Shown in pieces: positions 1-8,899 of a stretch of DNA of 64,000 nt. Positions within the stretch are counted from its first letter, which is position 1. Every line of letters begins with the position of its first letter. The stretch is from Mesorhizobium sp. M7A.F.Ca.US.006.01.1.1 (GTDB lineage: Bacteria > Pseudomonadota > Alphaproteobacteria > Rhizobiales > Rhizobiaceae). The position numbers and the translations under genes are program-made. The notes beneath the pieces are model-generated. The model searched no databases. It saw nothing but the letters and a program-made list of their open reading frames with translations, and was not told where the DNA came from. The stretch covers positions 1 to 64,000 of the forward strand of contig NZ_RZQL01000008.1 in the NCBI RefSeq assembly GCF_003997935.1, written 5' to 3'.

Positions 1-203
1 CCGAGTATGGACGCTATCGCCTGCAATCGGCTGGCGCCGACGCGGTTGGTGCCTTTTTCATATTTCTGAATCTGTTGAAATGTGATGCCGAGGTTTTCTC
101 CCAGCTTTTCCTGGCTCATTCCCAGCATGTTACGGCGAAGCCGGATGCGACTGCCAACATGGATGTCGATCGGATTCGGTTTCTTCTTGTTATCTTCTGT
201 CAT
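1..203 (-). CDS. XRE-family HTH transcriptional regulator, N-terminal part (runs off the window)
   Basis: This reading frame on the minus strand starts at an ATG at 203 and continues beyond base 1. About 67 residues are visible. After a Lys/Asn-rich start comes a clear helix-turn-helix of the Cro/CI type: [20 protein letters not shown], then [20 protein letters not shown]. The frame therefore probably encodes a small DNA-binding regulator. In rhizobia a gene of this type commonly lies between lnt and metK, which fits lnt upstream here. Its target cannot be told from the sequence. The frame is too short to read as a complete ORF inside the window. Confidence 0.85.
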   Translation of the reverse strand, partial: MTEDNKKKPNPIDIHVGSRIRLRRNMLGMSQEKLGENLGITFQQIQKYEKGTNRVGASRLQAIASIL

Positions 204-344
204 TTTTTCCTCGCCGAATTTTTTCGGCTTTCTCTATTTTTTTCTCGCCCAAACAAAGCCGGAGGCAACTGCCCCAACAGAACGATCCACCGGCTTCGAG
301 AAATTTTCAGGCACTTACAGTATGAGTTTCTAATGTGTTGGCTG

Positions 345-1937
345 TCAATTCACCCGTAGCCTTTGCCTTACGTTCAACAGCGCTGCCCCAACGGCAAACA
401 GCAACATGATCAGCATTCCGTTAATGCGCCGTTGGCCGGGAGATATGAGCGCCTGTCCGGAAATCGGTATGTGGGCATCGATGGCGCCGCGTGCGTCGAT
501 CGCCAGCGCATCGACGATGCGCCCGCGCGGATCGACGACGGCCGAGATGCCGTTGTTGGCAGCACGTACCAATGGCAATCCATTTTCCACCGCGCGGATC
601 TGGGCCTGCCTGAAATGCTGATACGGACCCGGCGTGTCGCCGAACCACGCATCGTTGGTAACGTTCACAATAAGCTGCGCTGACGCAGCGTCAACTGCCA
701 CAAGATCGGGAAAGATCACTTCATAGCAGATAAATGGCAGAGCACGGATGCCATCGGGCAGCGTGATGGCGTGCCGCTCATTGCCGGCCGCGAAACTCAT
801 TGGCCCGGCAACCAGTTGCTCGATGCCGAAACGCTGGAGCAGATCGGCGAAAGGCAGGTATTCGCCGAACGGCACCAGGTGAACCTTGTCGACTGCGTCC
901 GTGATTTCACCCTTGTCGTCGATCGCCACCACAGAGTTGTAGTAACGGCTGTCGGCATTCGCCGCCGAACCGCCTTCCTCGCGAACGACGCCGGCAATCA
1001 GCATCTGGTCGGGTCCGAGCATGTCCCCCAGCGCCGTCAATGCGTCTGGACGCTCGGTGAAGAGGAAAGGTACCGAGGTTTCGGGCCACAGGATCAGTTG
1101 CGGCTTTTGATGGCCTGGGTCCGGCGCCTTGGCCGAGAGCCCCATCAGGACCGCGAAGATGCGGTCGCGCACCGAGGCATCCCACTTTTCCGACAGGTCC
1201 ACGGCCGGCTGGACGATGCGGACATCCAGGCTGCGTGAAGCTGGCGGTTCGGGAGCGGCAAGCCTGACATAGCCGAAGCCGACATGGGCGGCGGCGAGCA
1301 CGACAAACAGTGCCGCGCCGAGGCGCAGGTGCCGACGTGCCGCCAGCAGTGCCGGCAATGCGAAGACGAACACCGCGAGCGCGTTCATGCCGATCATGCC
1401 CGTCACCGAGACGCTCTGCATCAGCAGCGGCACGGGCATGGCCGCGTAGCCGACGGCATTCCAGGGAAAACCGGTGAACAGGAAATCGCGCAGCCATTCC
1501 GCCAGGCCGAATCCGAAGGCAAGGGCGGCGATGCGGCCAATGTCGTTGCTCCACAGCAGCCGGGCAACGATTGCCGCAAAGCCGTAGAAAAAGGCGAGCA
1601 TGAAAGGAATGCCGACCACCGCGAAGGGAAGCGCCCAGGCAAAGTTGTCGGCCTCGACCAGCAGCGCCGAGCCGATCCACCAGAGGCCGGCGAGGAAATA
1701 GCCGAAACCGAACCACCAACCGACGGCGAAAGCCGGCCGCAGACGCCGGAACAAGCTGCCGGAAGCTTCGCCGGTGGCGCCGTCGAGCAGCCAGACCAGC
1801 AGCGGAAACGAGACGAAACAGGCAGCGAAGAAGTCGTAAGGCGCCTGCCCAAGCACGGCAAAAGCGCCTGCGAGAAACGCCACGAGCGCACGCCGCCAAC
1901 CCCAAAGCAGAATTATCCGGCCGGTGAGGCGCTCCAT
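345..1937 (-). CDS. lnt: Apolipoprotein N-acyltransferase
   Basis: Lnt adds the third acyl chain to the N-terminal cysteine of lipoproteins in the inner membrane. The first half is a run of hydrophobic helices (about residues 10-225). The second half is a nitrilase fold with the expected Glu-Lys-Cys triad, visible as WPETSVPF (E286), [12 protein letters not shown] (K351) and FICYEVIFP (C404). A last hydrophobic helix ends the protein. I chose the ATG at 1937 (MERLTGRI, 530 aa). An upstream in-frame ATG at 2024 would add 29 residues with no membrane or domain character. The gene lies between the XRE regulator and the VOC gene, on the same strand. Confidence 0.95.
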   Translation of the reverse strand: MERLTGRIILLWGWRRALVAFLAGAFAVLGQAPYDFFAACFVSFPLLVWLLDGATGEASGSLFRRLRPAFAVGWWFGFGYFLAGLWWIGSALLVEADNFAWALPFAVVGIPFMLAFFYGFAAIVARLLWSNDIGRIAALAFGFGLAEWLRDFLFTGFPWNAVGYAAMPVPLLMQSVSVTGMIGMNALAVFVFALPALLAARRHLRLGAALFVVLAAAHVGFGYVRLAAPEPPASRSLDVRIVQPAVDLSEKWDASVRDRIFAVLMGLSAKAPDPGHQKPQLILWPETSVPFLFTERPDALTALGDMLGPDQMLIAGVVREEGGSAANADSRYYNSVVAIDDKGEITDAVDKVHLVPFGEYLPFADLLQRFGIEQLVAGPMSFAAGNERHAITLPDGIRALPFICYEVIFPDLVAVDAASAQLIVNVTNDAWFGDTPGPYQHFRQAQIRAVENGLPLVRAANNGISAVVDPRGRIVDALAIDARGAIDAHIPISGQALISPGQRRINGMLIMLLFAVGAALLNVRQRLRVN

Positions 1938-2039
1938 GCATACTTCCGAGTCGCGAATCAGGACACAAGATTTAACAGGCTGCGCTCCGCGCTCCAAACG
2001 GCGGATGGACTGGCTGTGATGCACAGTTCCGGCCCTGCC

Positions 2040-2510
2040 CTACCGGTGCCAACCCTCGATTTGAACGCCCCCCAGCCGCTCGGCCTCCTCGCGCGGAACC
2101 GAACGGATGGTCTGCGTGAAGGTCCAGACATGGCCCTCAGGGTCGCGGGCACGATACTGGCGCTCACCGTAGAACTGATCCGCCGGCTCCTGGATTATAT
2201 CAGCCTCGGCAGCCCGCGCCTTCTCGCAATGCGCATCCAGGCCGCGCTTCAGCCTGACATAGATCGACTGCGTGTTCCTGCCCGAGACCGAAGCCGGGCT
2301 GGCGACGTAATCGCTCCATTCGGAATCGACGATGATGTAGCTGTCGCCGAATCGCATCTCTGCATGGACGAGTTTTCCCTCAGCATCGCTGACCACCATG
2401 CTACGCTCAAAGCCAAATGCTGCTTCAAGCCAGTCCAGCGCGGCGCGAGGGTCCTTGTAGAAGACACCGGACCCCAGCGTGGAATGCTTGAAGGGGTCTT
2501 CGACAGTCAT
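2040..2510 (-). CDS. VOC-superfamily (glyoxalase/bleomycin-resistance fold) protein
   Basis: A 156-residue protein starting MTVEDPFKHSTLG. It has the repeated beta-alpha-beta-beta-beta pattern of the vicinal oxygen chelate fold, with the segments YKDPRAALDWLEAAFGFE, MRFGDSYIIVDSEW and YRARDPEGHVWTFTQ. The last is the typical closing strand of PhnB/YdeP-like members. The substrate is not predictable; members include glyoxalases, antibiotic-binding proteins and dioxygenases. The ATG at 2510 is preferred over 2687 because the longer version runs into the corC coding region. The gene sits between corC and lnt on the same strand, an extra gene in an otherwise conserved block. Confidence 0.85.
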   Translation of the reverse strand: MTVEDPFKHSTLGSGVFYKDPRAALDWLEAAFGFERSMVVSDAEGKLVHAEMRFGDSYIIVDSEWSDYVASPASVSGRNTQSIYVRLKRGLDAHCEKARAAEADIIQEPADQFYGERQYRARDPEGHVWTFTQTIRSVPREEAERLGGVQIEGWHR

Positions 2511-2526
2511 CGGGCGAGCGAAACAC

Positions 2527-3639
2527 TTACGCCTGTTCGGTTCGCGCGGTGGCGCGCCGGCGGCGCTCGCCTTTCTGGCTCTGCACGATGCGCACGCGCT
2601 TGACGCGGCGCGGATCGGCGTCGAGGACGTGGAATTCGAAGCCGGGTATGGCCTGGACCACCTCGCCGCGGGCCGGAACACGGCCAAGCGTGTTGAAAAT
2701 CATGCCGCCGATCGTGTCGACATATTCGCCATGTTCACCGGCGGCGAAATCCCCGCCGATCATCTTGGCGACGTCGTCGATCTCGGCCTTGCCATCGACG
2801 ATGAACACGCCGTCGCCGCTCTGGGTGATCATCGGCTCGTCGTCGTCATGTTCGTCCTCGATGTCGCCGACCACCATCTCGACGATGTCTTCCAGCGAGG
2901 CAAGGCCGTCGGTGCCGCCATACTCGTCGATGACCAGCGCCATCTGGGTGCGCGTCGTCTGCATGCGGCCCATCAGGTCGGAGGCAAGCATCGACGGCGG
3001 CACGAACAGCACCGGGCGGATCAGATTGAGGTCGCCAATGGTGCGGGCGAGGTCGACCTGGGCAAGATCGAGAACCGTGGCGGCGGGGGTTTTCCTGGTC
3101 GTGCGGCCCTTCTTGACGCGCGCGATCTTGGTGATGTGGGCCAGCACGTCACGAATATGGACCATCCCGCGTGGATCGTCGAGCGTCTCGGAATAGACGG
3201 GCATGCGGGAATGGCCGGATTGTTCGAAAGTGCCCAGGAGATCGCCGAGCGTCGTCGTGATTTCGACCCCCTGAATGTCGGCGCGCGGTACCATGACGTC
3301 CTCGACGCGCACTTCGCGCAGCCGCAGGATGTTGTTGAGCATGGCGCGTTCGCCGGGCGAGAAGGCGCCGGCATCGCTCGTCGTCTCGGCAAGCGCGCCG
3401 GCGATTTCCTCACGCAGGCTGGTTCCGTTGCGTTGCCGAAACAGGCCCAGAACGCGGTCGAACAGGGAGGGACCGGCGGGCGATGTCTCGCTGGCAGCGC
3501 TGCCGGTGCCGGCGGCAGCAGAGGTACTGCTAGCGCCAGAGGTAACGGTACTCGGACTTGATCCCTCTTCCGACGTATCGGAAGCCTTGGTCGCACTGCC
3601 GGCGTCGGGGCGGGCGGCAGTCTCTGGTTTGTCGTTCAT
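2527..3639 (-). CDS. CorC/HlyC (TlyC-like) CBS-domain protein
   Basis: A 370-residue protein. An acidic, low-complexity Ser/Thr/Ala-rich N-terminus (about 1-60) is followed by two CBS domains. The first is around MVPRADIQGVEITTTLGDLL and the second around LFVPPSMLASDLMGRM. A C-terminal CorC_HlyC (transporter-associated) domain is recognisable from VDGKAEIDDVAKMIGGDF and DTIGGMIFNTLGRVP. It lacks the N-terminal DUF21 membrane domain of larger relatives. E. coli CorC/YbeX has been linked to Mg2+/Co2+ efflux and to ribosome maturation, and it also sits next to ybeY. The gene ends 17 bases before the VOC start and starts 29 bases after ybeY. Confidence 0.9.
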   Translation of the reverse strand: MNDKPETAARPDAGSATKASDTSEEGSSPSTVTSGASSTSAAAGTGSAASETSPAGPSLFDRVLGLFRQRNGTSLREEIAGALAETTSDAGAFSPGERAMLNNILRLREVRVEDVMVPRADIQGVEITTTLGDLLGTFEQSGHSRMPVYSETLDDPRGMVHIRDVLAHITKIARVKKGRTTRKTPAATVLDLAQVDLARTIGDLNLIRPVLFVPPSMLASDLMGRMQTTRTQMALVIDEYGGTDGLASLEDIVEMVVGDIEDEHDDDEPMITQSGDGVFIVDGKAEIDDVAKMIGGDFAAGEHGEYVDTIGGMIFNTLGRVPARGEVVQAIPGFEFHVLDADPRRVKRVRIVQSQKGERRRRATARTEQA

Positions 3640-3667
3640 CGTCGTCCGGTCAATTGGTCAGATGTAG

Positions 3668-4168
3668 TTACGCGTAGGGGTCGGGAATGGCAAGCCTTGC
3701 AAGCGCCGCGCGTTCGACGGCTTCCATCGCCTCGGCCTCGGCCTCGGTCTCGTGATCGTAGCCCAGCAGATGCAGCAGGCCGTGGATGACGAGATGGGTG
3801 ATATGGTTCTCGACAGGCTTGTCTTCCAGTGCCGCTTCATGGGCGACCGTTTCGGCGGCCAGCACGATGTCGCCCAGCATCGGCGGCAACGGACCGCCTT
3901 GCGCAAACGGAAAAGCCGGGAAAGACAAGACGTTGGTCGGTTTGTCCTTGCCACGCCAGCCGGCGTTGAGAACCTGGATATGGGCATCGTCGGTAAAAAC
4001 GAGGCTGAGTTCGGAACGGCCCGCCACGCCGGTTTCGGCAAAAGCCGCCTTGACGGCGCGATCGACCAGCCGCGTCAGGCCTGCCTCGTCGGGCCAGTTG
4101 CCCGCCTCAATCGATATGTCGATGTCGACGGGAACATTCCCGTCGCCGGATATTATGTCCTCAGGCAT
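3668..4168 (-). CDS. ybeY: Endoribonuclease YbeY (16S rRNA 3'-end maturation)
   Basis: A 166-residue metalloenzyme of the UPF0054 family. The diagnostic zinc-binding motif [11 protein letters not shown] is present at residues 129-139 (His129, His133, His139). The preceding strand TNVLSFP is the other family signature. YbeY acts in 16S rRNA 3' processing and in removal of defective 70S ribosomes. It lies between phoH (18 bases upstream) and corC, the classical phoH-ybeY-corC-lnt order, so co-transcription is likely. The length is normal for the family. Confidence 0.96.
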   Translation of the reverse strand: MPEDIISGDGNVPVDIDISIEAGNWPDEAGLTRLVDRAVKAAFAETGVAGRSELSLVFTDDAHIQVLNAGWRGKDKPTNVLSFPAFPFAQGGPLPPMLGDIVLAAETVAHEAALEDKPVENHITHLVIHGLLHLLGYDHETEAEAEAMEAVERAALARLAIPDPYA

Positions 4169-4186
4169 GAAGCCGCATCGCCAACA

Positions 4187-5236
4187 TCAATTCTCGGCGC
4201 CGAGGCCACGAGCCAGCTTGGCGTCCCGGTCGTAGGCCCTGACGATTTCCGCCACCAGCGGATGGCGGACCACGTCGCCGTCGTTGAAGCGCACGGTGAC
4301 CGCACCCGCCACGCCGTCCAGCACCCGCAAGGCTTCGACCAGGCCCGATTTGGTGTTCGAGGGAAGGTCGATCTGGGTCGGGTCGCCGGTGACGATCATG
4401 CGCGAGTTTTCGCCCAGACGCGTCAGGAACATCTTCATCTGCATCGGCGTGGTGTTCTGCGCCTCGTCGAGGATGACGGCGGCATGCGCCAGCGTGCGGC
4501 CGCGCATGAAGGCGAGCGGTGCGATCTCGATCACTTCGGCGGCAATGGCGCGCTCGACCTTGTCGGCGGGCATCATGTCGTAGAGCGCATCATAGAGCGG
4601 TCGCAGATAGGGATCGACCTTCTCCTTCATGTCGCCAGGCAGGAAGCCGAGCCGTTCGCCGGCCTCGACCGCCGGCCGCGAGAGGATGATGCGCTCGACC
4701 ATGCCGCGCTCGAGCAGCATCGCCGCATGCGCCACCGCCAGATAGGTCTTGCCGGTGCCGGCCGGGCCGATGCCGAACACCAGTTCCGACCGTTCCAGCG
4801 CCCGCATATAGGCGTCCTGGTTGAGCGAGCGGGCATAGATCGTCTTCTTGCGGGTGGCGATCTGGGCGGCGGAGACCTTGCCCTTGCGCTCCAACGTCGG
4901 CAGGGTCAGCTGATCGTCGGCGGCGATCGCCATGCGCACGGCGCCGTCGACGTCGGACTGGCCGATGTCGACGCCCTTCTGGAGAATGCCGTAGAGATTG
5001 TCGAGCGCACGGCGCGCCTGCTCGGCGGCCGATGCCGAGCCCTTGATGGTCAGTTGGTTGCCGCGTGAGCGGATGTCGACGCCAAGCTTCTGCTCCAGCC
5101 TAGCGAGGTTTTCGTCGAACTGACCGTAAAGGGCGCTGGCAAGCTTGTTGTTGTCGAAAGTCAGAACGATGTGCGCCATGTCAGAAGCCCCAGATGCCGG
5201 TACCGGGGGCAGGTTCTTCAGCTCTGCTGCGCTCAA
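4187..5236 (-). CDS. phoH: PhoH-family ATPase
   Basis: A 349-residue protein. After an N-terminal KH-like/PhoH-N segment comes the PhoH P-loop domain. It has the Walker A motif GPAGTGKT (about residues 157-164), a Walker B around VILDEAQNTTPMQMKMFLTR and the sensor MIVTGDPTQIDLP. The fold resembles the helicase core of superfamily I. The function is probably RNA-related because of the fixed association with ybeY, but the precise reaction is unknown. The start MSAAELKNLPPV at 5236 lies 28 bases after miaB ends, consistent with one operon. Confidence 0.93.
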   Translation of the reverse strand: MSAAELKNLPPVPASGASDMAHIVLTFDNNKLASALYGQFDENLARLEQKLGVDIRSRGNQLTIKGSASAAEQARRALDNLYGILQKGVDIGQSDVDGAVRMAIAADDQLTLPTLERKGKVSAAQIATRKKTIYARSLNQDAYMRALERSELVFGIGPAGTGKTYLAVAHAAMLLERGMVERIILSRPAVEAGERLGFLPGDMKEKVDPYLRPLYDALYDMMPADKVERAIAAEVIEIAPLAFMRGRTLAHAAVILDEAQNTTPMQMKMFLTRLGENSRMIVTGDPTQIDLPSNTKSGLVEALRVLDGVAGAVTVRFNDGDVVRHPLVAEIVRAYDRDAKLARGLGAEN

Positions 5237-5263
5237 CCGTCTCTCCTCATCTGCCGAGACCCC

Positions 5264-6673
5264 TCAGGCCAATTCGGCGAACAGGCTATTGTAGCCCGTC
5301 TTCGTGATTCGCACCTGGATAATGTCACCGATTTCGCCGGCCTTTTCATCAACAATAACCGGCTGCAGCCAAGGTGAGCGGCCAACCTTCTGGCCGGCCT
5401 GACGGCCGGGCTTCTCGATCAGCGTGTCGATGGTGGTTCCGACGAGGCTCAAACCAAAATCCTGCTGCTGGTTCACAAGCAGAGCCTGCAGTCTCTGCAA
5501 GCGCTCGTCCTTGACCGTTTCCGGCACATGGTCGGGCATTTCGGCGCCCGGCGTGCCCGGACGCGGCGAATATTTGAACGAAAAGGCCGAGGCGTAATTG
5601 ACCTGGCGCACCAGTTCCATGGTCGCCTCGAAATCCGCTTCTGTCTCGCCGGGAAAGCCGACGATGAAGTCGCCGGAGAGCGCGATGTCGGGCCGCGCGG
5701 TACGAATACGGTCGAGCAGCGCCAGATAATCCCTCGCCGTGTGCCGGCGATTCATCGCCTTGAGGATGCGGTCGGAGCCTGATTGCACCGGCAGATGCAG
5801 ATAGGGCATCAACGACGGCAGATCGCGATGGGCCGCTATCAGCTCGTCATCCATGTCGCGCGGGTGGCTGGTGGTGTAGCGCAGACGCGCCAGCCCGGGA
5901 ATTTCGGCCAGCCTGAACAGCAGGCGGCCAAGGCCCCACTCCTGGCCGTTCTCGCCCTGGCCATGCCAGGCATTGACGTTCTGGCCAAGCAGCGTCACTT
6001 CCCGCACGCCGGCTTCGGCCAGGCGCTCAGCCTCCGCGACAATCTGCGCCACCGGCCGGGAGACTTCGGAGCCCCTTGTGTAGGGCACAACGCAAAAGGT
6101 GCAGAACTTGTCGCAGCCTTCCTGCACGGTGAGGAAGGCGGTGACGCCGCGCTTGATGACCTCCGCGCGCTTGGGCTGCGGCAGATGCTCGAACTTGTCC
6201 TCGATGGCGTAGTCGGTCTCGACGATCTTTTCGCCGCCGCGCACCCGGGCCAGCACGTCGGGAAGCCGGTGATAAGTCTGCGGGCCGATGACCAGGTCGA
6301 CGGCCGGCGAACGGCGGATGATCTCGGCGCCTTCGGCCTGCGCCACACAGCCGGCGACGCCGATCAGCATCTCGCGGCCGGCCAGGGCACGTTCGGCCTT
6401 CATATCGCGGATACGGCCAAGCTCGGAATAGACCTTTTCGGCCGCCTTCTCCCTGATATGACAGGTGTTCAGCAGCACAAGGTCAGCCTCGCCAATGGCA
6501 TCGGTCGCGGAATAGCCGTCGGCAGCCAGCGCATCGGCCATACGCTGTGAATCATAGACATTCATCTGGCAGCCATAGGTCTTGATGAAGACCTTTCTCG
6601 CTGCCGCGGAAAGCACCGCCGGCTGTCCAGCCGTAGTGCCGATGTCGTCGCTTTCTATCGTGTTCAAGTCCAT
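5264..6673 (-). CDS. miaB: tRNA-2-methylthio-N6-(dimethylallyl)adenosine synthase
   Basis: A 469-residue radical-SAM methylthiotransferase. It thiomethylates i6A37 in tRNAs reading UNN codons. The N-terminal UPF0004 domain contains the cluster-binding cysteines ([25 protein letters not shown]). The radical SAM CxxxCxxC motif is CDKFCTFC, in the context [18 protein letters not shown]-terminal TRAM-like segment ends the protein. I prefer the start MDLNTIES at 6673 over the longer form from 6703, which adds ten basic residues. The gene is upstream of phoH and ybeY, as in many alphaproteobacteria. Confidence 0.97.
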   Translation of the reverse strand: MDLNTIESDDIGTTAGQPAVLSAAARKVFIKTYGCQMNVYDSQRMADALAADGYSATDAIGEADLVLLNTCHIREKAAEKVYSELGRIRDMKAERALAGREMLIGVAGCVAQAEGAEIIRRSPAVDLVIGPQTYHRLPDVLARVRGGEKIVETDYAIEDKFEHLPQPKRAEVIKRGVTAFLTVQEGCDKFCTFCVVPYTRGSEVSRPVAQIVAEAERLAEAGVREVTLLGQNVNAWHGQGENGQEWGLGRLLFRLAEIPGLARLRYTTSHPRDMDDELIAAHRDLPSLMPYLHLPVQSGSDRILKAMNRRHTARDYLALLDRIRTARPDIALSGDFIVGFPGETEADFEATMELVRQVNYASAFSFKYSPRPGTPGAEMPDHVPETVKDERLQRLQALLVNQQQDFGLSLVGTTIDTLIEKPGRQAGQKVGRSPWLQPVIVDEKAGEIGDIIQVRITKTGYNSLFAELA

Positions 6674-6747
6674 AAGGCGGCTTCTAGCGCCTTTCCGTGA
6701 CAAAAAACAGACGATTCTCGGCCCGCGCCAGCAAGGGCATGCCGGGG

Positions 6748-7548
6748 CTAGCGGCTCGGCTGCGGGTCGGCAAGCGCCGCCTGCATCATCTCACGCACCT
6801 GGCTTTCCATCAGTTTCGACGTCTCCTTGCGGTTCGAACCCTTGGAAAAGGCGATTGCCTCGCCGAAATGCACCTCGACGTCGAGCGCGCCCTCCGCCAG
6901 CAATACCTTGAGATGCGGCATCAAATCCTCATCGCCGATCCAGGCGGCAAGCGGGCGATGCCGGCGGCCGAGCGGCACGCCGTGCAGACGCGTATAGGCG
7001 ATCGCCACCGGCTGGATGAACACCTGTTCCGCCGCGCCTTCCGAAATCGCCATCGAGGCGGCGCCGAACAGCGTGCTCTTGAACGGCAGGACCATATTGC
7101 CGTCGCCGGTCGAGCCCTCGGCAAACAGCACCATCGCATCGCCCTTGGCCATGCGGCTGGCAATCTCGCTTGCCTGGTCGCCCGACGAACGCTTGCGCTC
7201 GCGCTCGATGAACACGGTGCGCTGCAGCTTCGACAGCATGCCGATCAGCGGCCAGCCTTCCATATCCGCCCTGGCGATGAACTTTACGTCGGCAAAAGAA
7301 CCGAGCACCATGATGTCGGTCCAGGAGATGTGATTGGACGCAACCAGCAGCGGGCGCTTGTCGGACAGCGTTCCCTTGACATGGATGCGCATGCCGAGCG
7401 CCCTGATGATCAGCCTGTGCCAGATCTTGAGGATGAAGGTTTCCGGCCACCAGCCGGTCTTCATCGACAGTATCTGTAACGGCACGAGGACCAGCGAACC
7501 GGCGACAACGAGGCCCAGTGCCAGGAAAATCCTGATTTTCTTGATCAT
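6748..7548 (-). CDS. plsC: 1-acyl-sn-glycerol-3-phosphate acyltransferase (PlsC type)
   Basis: A 266-residue membrane-associated acyltransferase, expected to make phosphatidic acid from lysophosphatidic acid. One hydrophobic N-terminal helix (about residues 5-27) anchors it. The catalytic HX4D motif is visible in ASNHISWTD, and the second block (substrate phosphate binding) in [19 protein letters not shown]. The location next to rimI and miaB is a familiar rhizobial arrangement. Some rhizobial relatives such as OlsA acylate lyso-ornithine lipid instead. No olsB-like gene is adjacent here, so PlsC is the default reading. Confidence 0.88.
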   Translation of the reverse strand: MIKKIRIFLALGLVVAGSLVLVPLQILSMKTGWWPETFILKIWHRLIIRALGMRIHVKGTLSDKRPLLVASNHISWTDIMVLGSFADVKFIARADMEGWPLIGMLSKLQRTVFIERERKRSSGDQASEIASRMAKGDAMVLFAEGSTGDGNMVLPFKSTLFGAASMAISEGAAEQVFIQPVAIAYTRLHGVPLGRRHRPLAAWIGDEDLMPHLKVLLAEGALDVEVHFGEAIAFSKGSNRKETSKLMESQVREMMQAALADPQPSR

Positions 7549-7569
7549 CGCCCCATCCCGGCCGTCTCG

Positions 7570-8064
7570 CTAGCGAAGATCGCGGCGCATGACAAGCGCG
7601 CCGGTCGGTCCGTGTTCGGCCGACCTGTAGTAATTCGGCCGCTTGCCGACCTCGCGGAAGCCCAGCCGGCGATAAAGCGCGATCGCCGCGACATTGGTCT
7701 CGTCGACCTCGAGGAACAGCGCTTCGGCGCGCTGCGCGTGCAGTTCGCGCAACACCGCGTCCATCAATTGCCAGCCCAGCCCCTGCCGGCGATGCGATCG
7801 CGCCACCGCGACGGTCAGGATCTCGCCCTCGCCTGCCGCAAGCCGCGCCAGCACGAAGCCGACGGGCGGCTTGGAGCCCTGTCCGGTTTCGCGCGCGGCA
7901 TAGCCGAACACAGTGTCCTGTTCGAGCAGGGCCGCGAATTCGCCATCGGTCCAGGGGCGGACAAAGTCCTCGCGGTGCAGCAGCGAGACCGCCGGACTGT
8001 CGGCGATCCTCAGCGGCTCGAGCGCATAGTCCCGGCGGCGTGGTTGGAGAAAAGGTATGCGCAT
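7570..8064 (-). CDS. rimI: Ribosomal-protein-alanine N-acetyltransferase (GNAT)
   Basis: A 164-residue GNAT protein. The acetyl-CoA-binding motif A is visible as VARSHRRQGLGWQLM, and the C-terminal motif as NVAAIALYRRLGFREVGKRPNYY (split as NVAAIALYRRLGF and REVGKRPNYY). RimI acetylates the N-terminal alanine of ribosomal protein S18; in bacteria its gene very often accompanies tsaB, as here. The gene ends 21 bases before plsC. A 61-base gap containing a palindromic repeat separates it from tsaB. Confidence 0.9.
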   Translation of the reverse strand: MRIPFLQPRRRDYALEPLRIADSPAVSLLHREDFVRPWTDGEFAALLEQDTVFGYAARETGQGSKPPVGFVLARLAAGEGEILTVAVARSHRRQGLGWQLMDAVLRELHAQRAEALFLEVDETNVAAIALYRRLGFREVGKRPNYYRSAEHGPTGALVMRRDLR

Positions 8065-8085
8065 CTAATTTTTGTTTTCTTGTTT

Positions 8086-8134
8086 GACCATGACCTCTTC
8101 CGAAAACCGGCTCCCACTTTTCGGGATCATGGTC
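8086..8134. repeat. Short palindromic intergenic repeat between tsaB and rimI
   Basis: The outer arms GACCATGA and TCATGGTC form an inverted repeat, and the inner part (TTCCGAAAACCGG ... CCCACTTTTCGGG) forms a weaker second stem. The sequence resembles the short mosaic palindromes scattered between genes of rhizobial chromosomes. It has no T tract and no coding content. It partly overlaps the 3' end of tsaB (stop at 8127), so the gene end may have been shaped by the insertion. Confidence 0.6.
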
Positions 8135-8804
8135 TGATCCTTGAAAGAATGAACCCGGCCTGCGGCTTGGCGTCGGCGCCGCGCAGATAGAGTGGTTTCG
8201 GCCGTTCGCCCGCGCCCTTGGCGGCAGCCAGGCGGGCGTAGGTGACAATGTCGGCGGTGGCCGTCCGAGGGCCGACATCGAATTTGCGCCCGGCCGATGC
8301 GCTGATGAGCGCTGCCGCGGTGCCGGCAAGCACCGGAGACGTTTCCATCGCCATGGCCACCACGTCAGCCAGCGTGGCCACGGCCGGACCGTAAGTCAAG
8401 ACTGACATTTTGTCGTAAAAGGCCGCGTGGATCTCCTCACGGCCGGCATCGAGCGCCGCCAGCACGGCGCGACCGGGAAATGCCGCTGATGCTTCGGCGG
8501 CCAGCGCCTCCAGTGTCGTCACCCCGATTGCGGGTATCTTCAGCGCCAGCGCCAGCCCACGCGCGGTCGAGACGCCGACGCGCAGACCGGTGAAGGAACC
8601 GGGGCCGACAGAGACGGCAATGGCGCCAAGACCGGCATAGTCGGTTGCGCTTGCCTCCAGCGCTTCGGCGATGACCGCCATCAGATGCTCGGCATGGCCC
8701 TTGCCGAGATCGAGCACCGAACGGCCAAGCTCCCGCTTCGCCGTCGCGTCATAGACGCTAGCAGCGCAGAGGTTGGCGGCACAGTCGATGGCAAGCAAAT
8801 TCAT
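8127..8804 (-). CDS. tsaB: tRNA threonylcarbamoyladenosine biosynthesis protein TsaB
   Basis: A 225-residue ASKHA-fold protein, the dimerisation partner of TsaD in t6A37 synthesis. Typical blocks are the opening LLAIDCAANLCAASVYD and the central SVGPGSFTGLRVGVSTARG. The C-terminus is less conserved, as usual in TsaB, and its last residues lie within a palindromic repeat. It is followed by rimI on the same strand, a very common pairing. The start MNLLAID at 8804 is the only sensible one. Confidence 0.95.
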   Translation of the reverse strand: MNLLAIDCAANLCAASVYDATAKRELGRSVLDLGKGHAEHLMAVIAEALEASATDYAGLGAIAVSVGPGSFTGLRVGVSTARGLALALKIPAIGVTTLEALAAEASAAFPGRAVLAALDAGREEIHAAFYDKMSVLTYGPAVATLADVVAMAMETSPVLAGTAAALISASAGRKFDVGPRTATADIVTYARLAAAKGAGERPKPLYLRGADAKPQAGFILSRIRP

Positions 8805-8899
8805 GAAACGCCCGGTTCGAAAAACAATTCCCTGTGCCCGCCACGGCCCGCCACCGCAAGGGGATAGTGCATAATTCGTTAAGCGGCTTCGCTTGTAGC

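Noticed and set aside
1284-2603. Long plus-strand open frame antisense to lnt (439 codons)
   Set aside because: It is a GC-bias shadow of lnt and the VOC gene: composition full of Arg/Gly/Ala/His with no domain, and the opposite-strand frames contain recognisable catalytic motifs. The same applies to other long antisense frames, for example 13272-15029, 43325-45160, 46386-48233 and 59571-61697.
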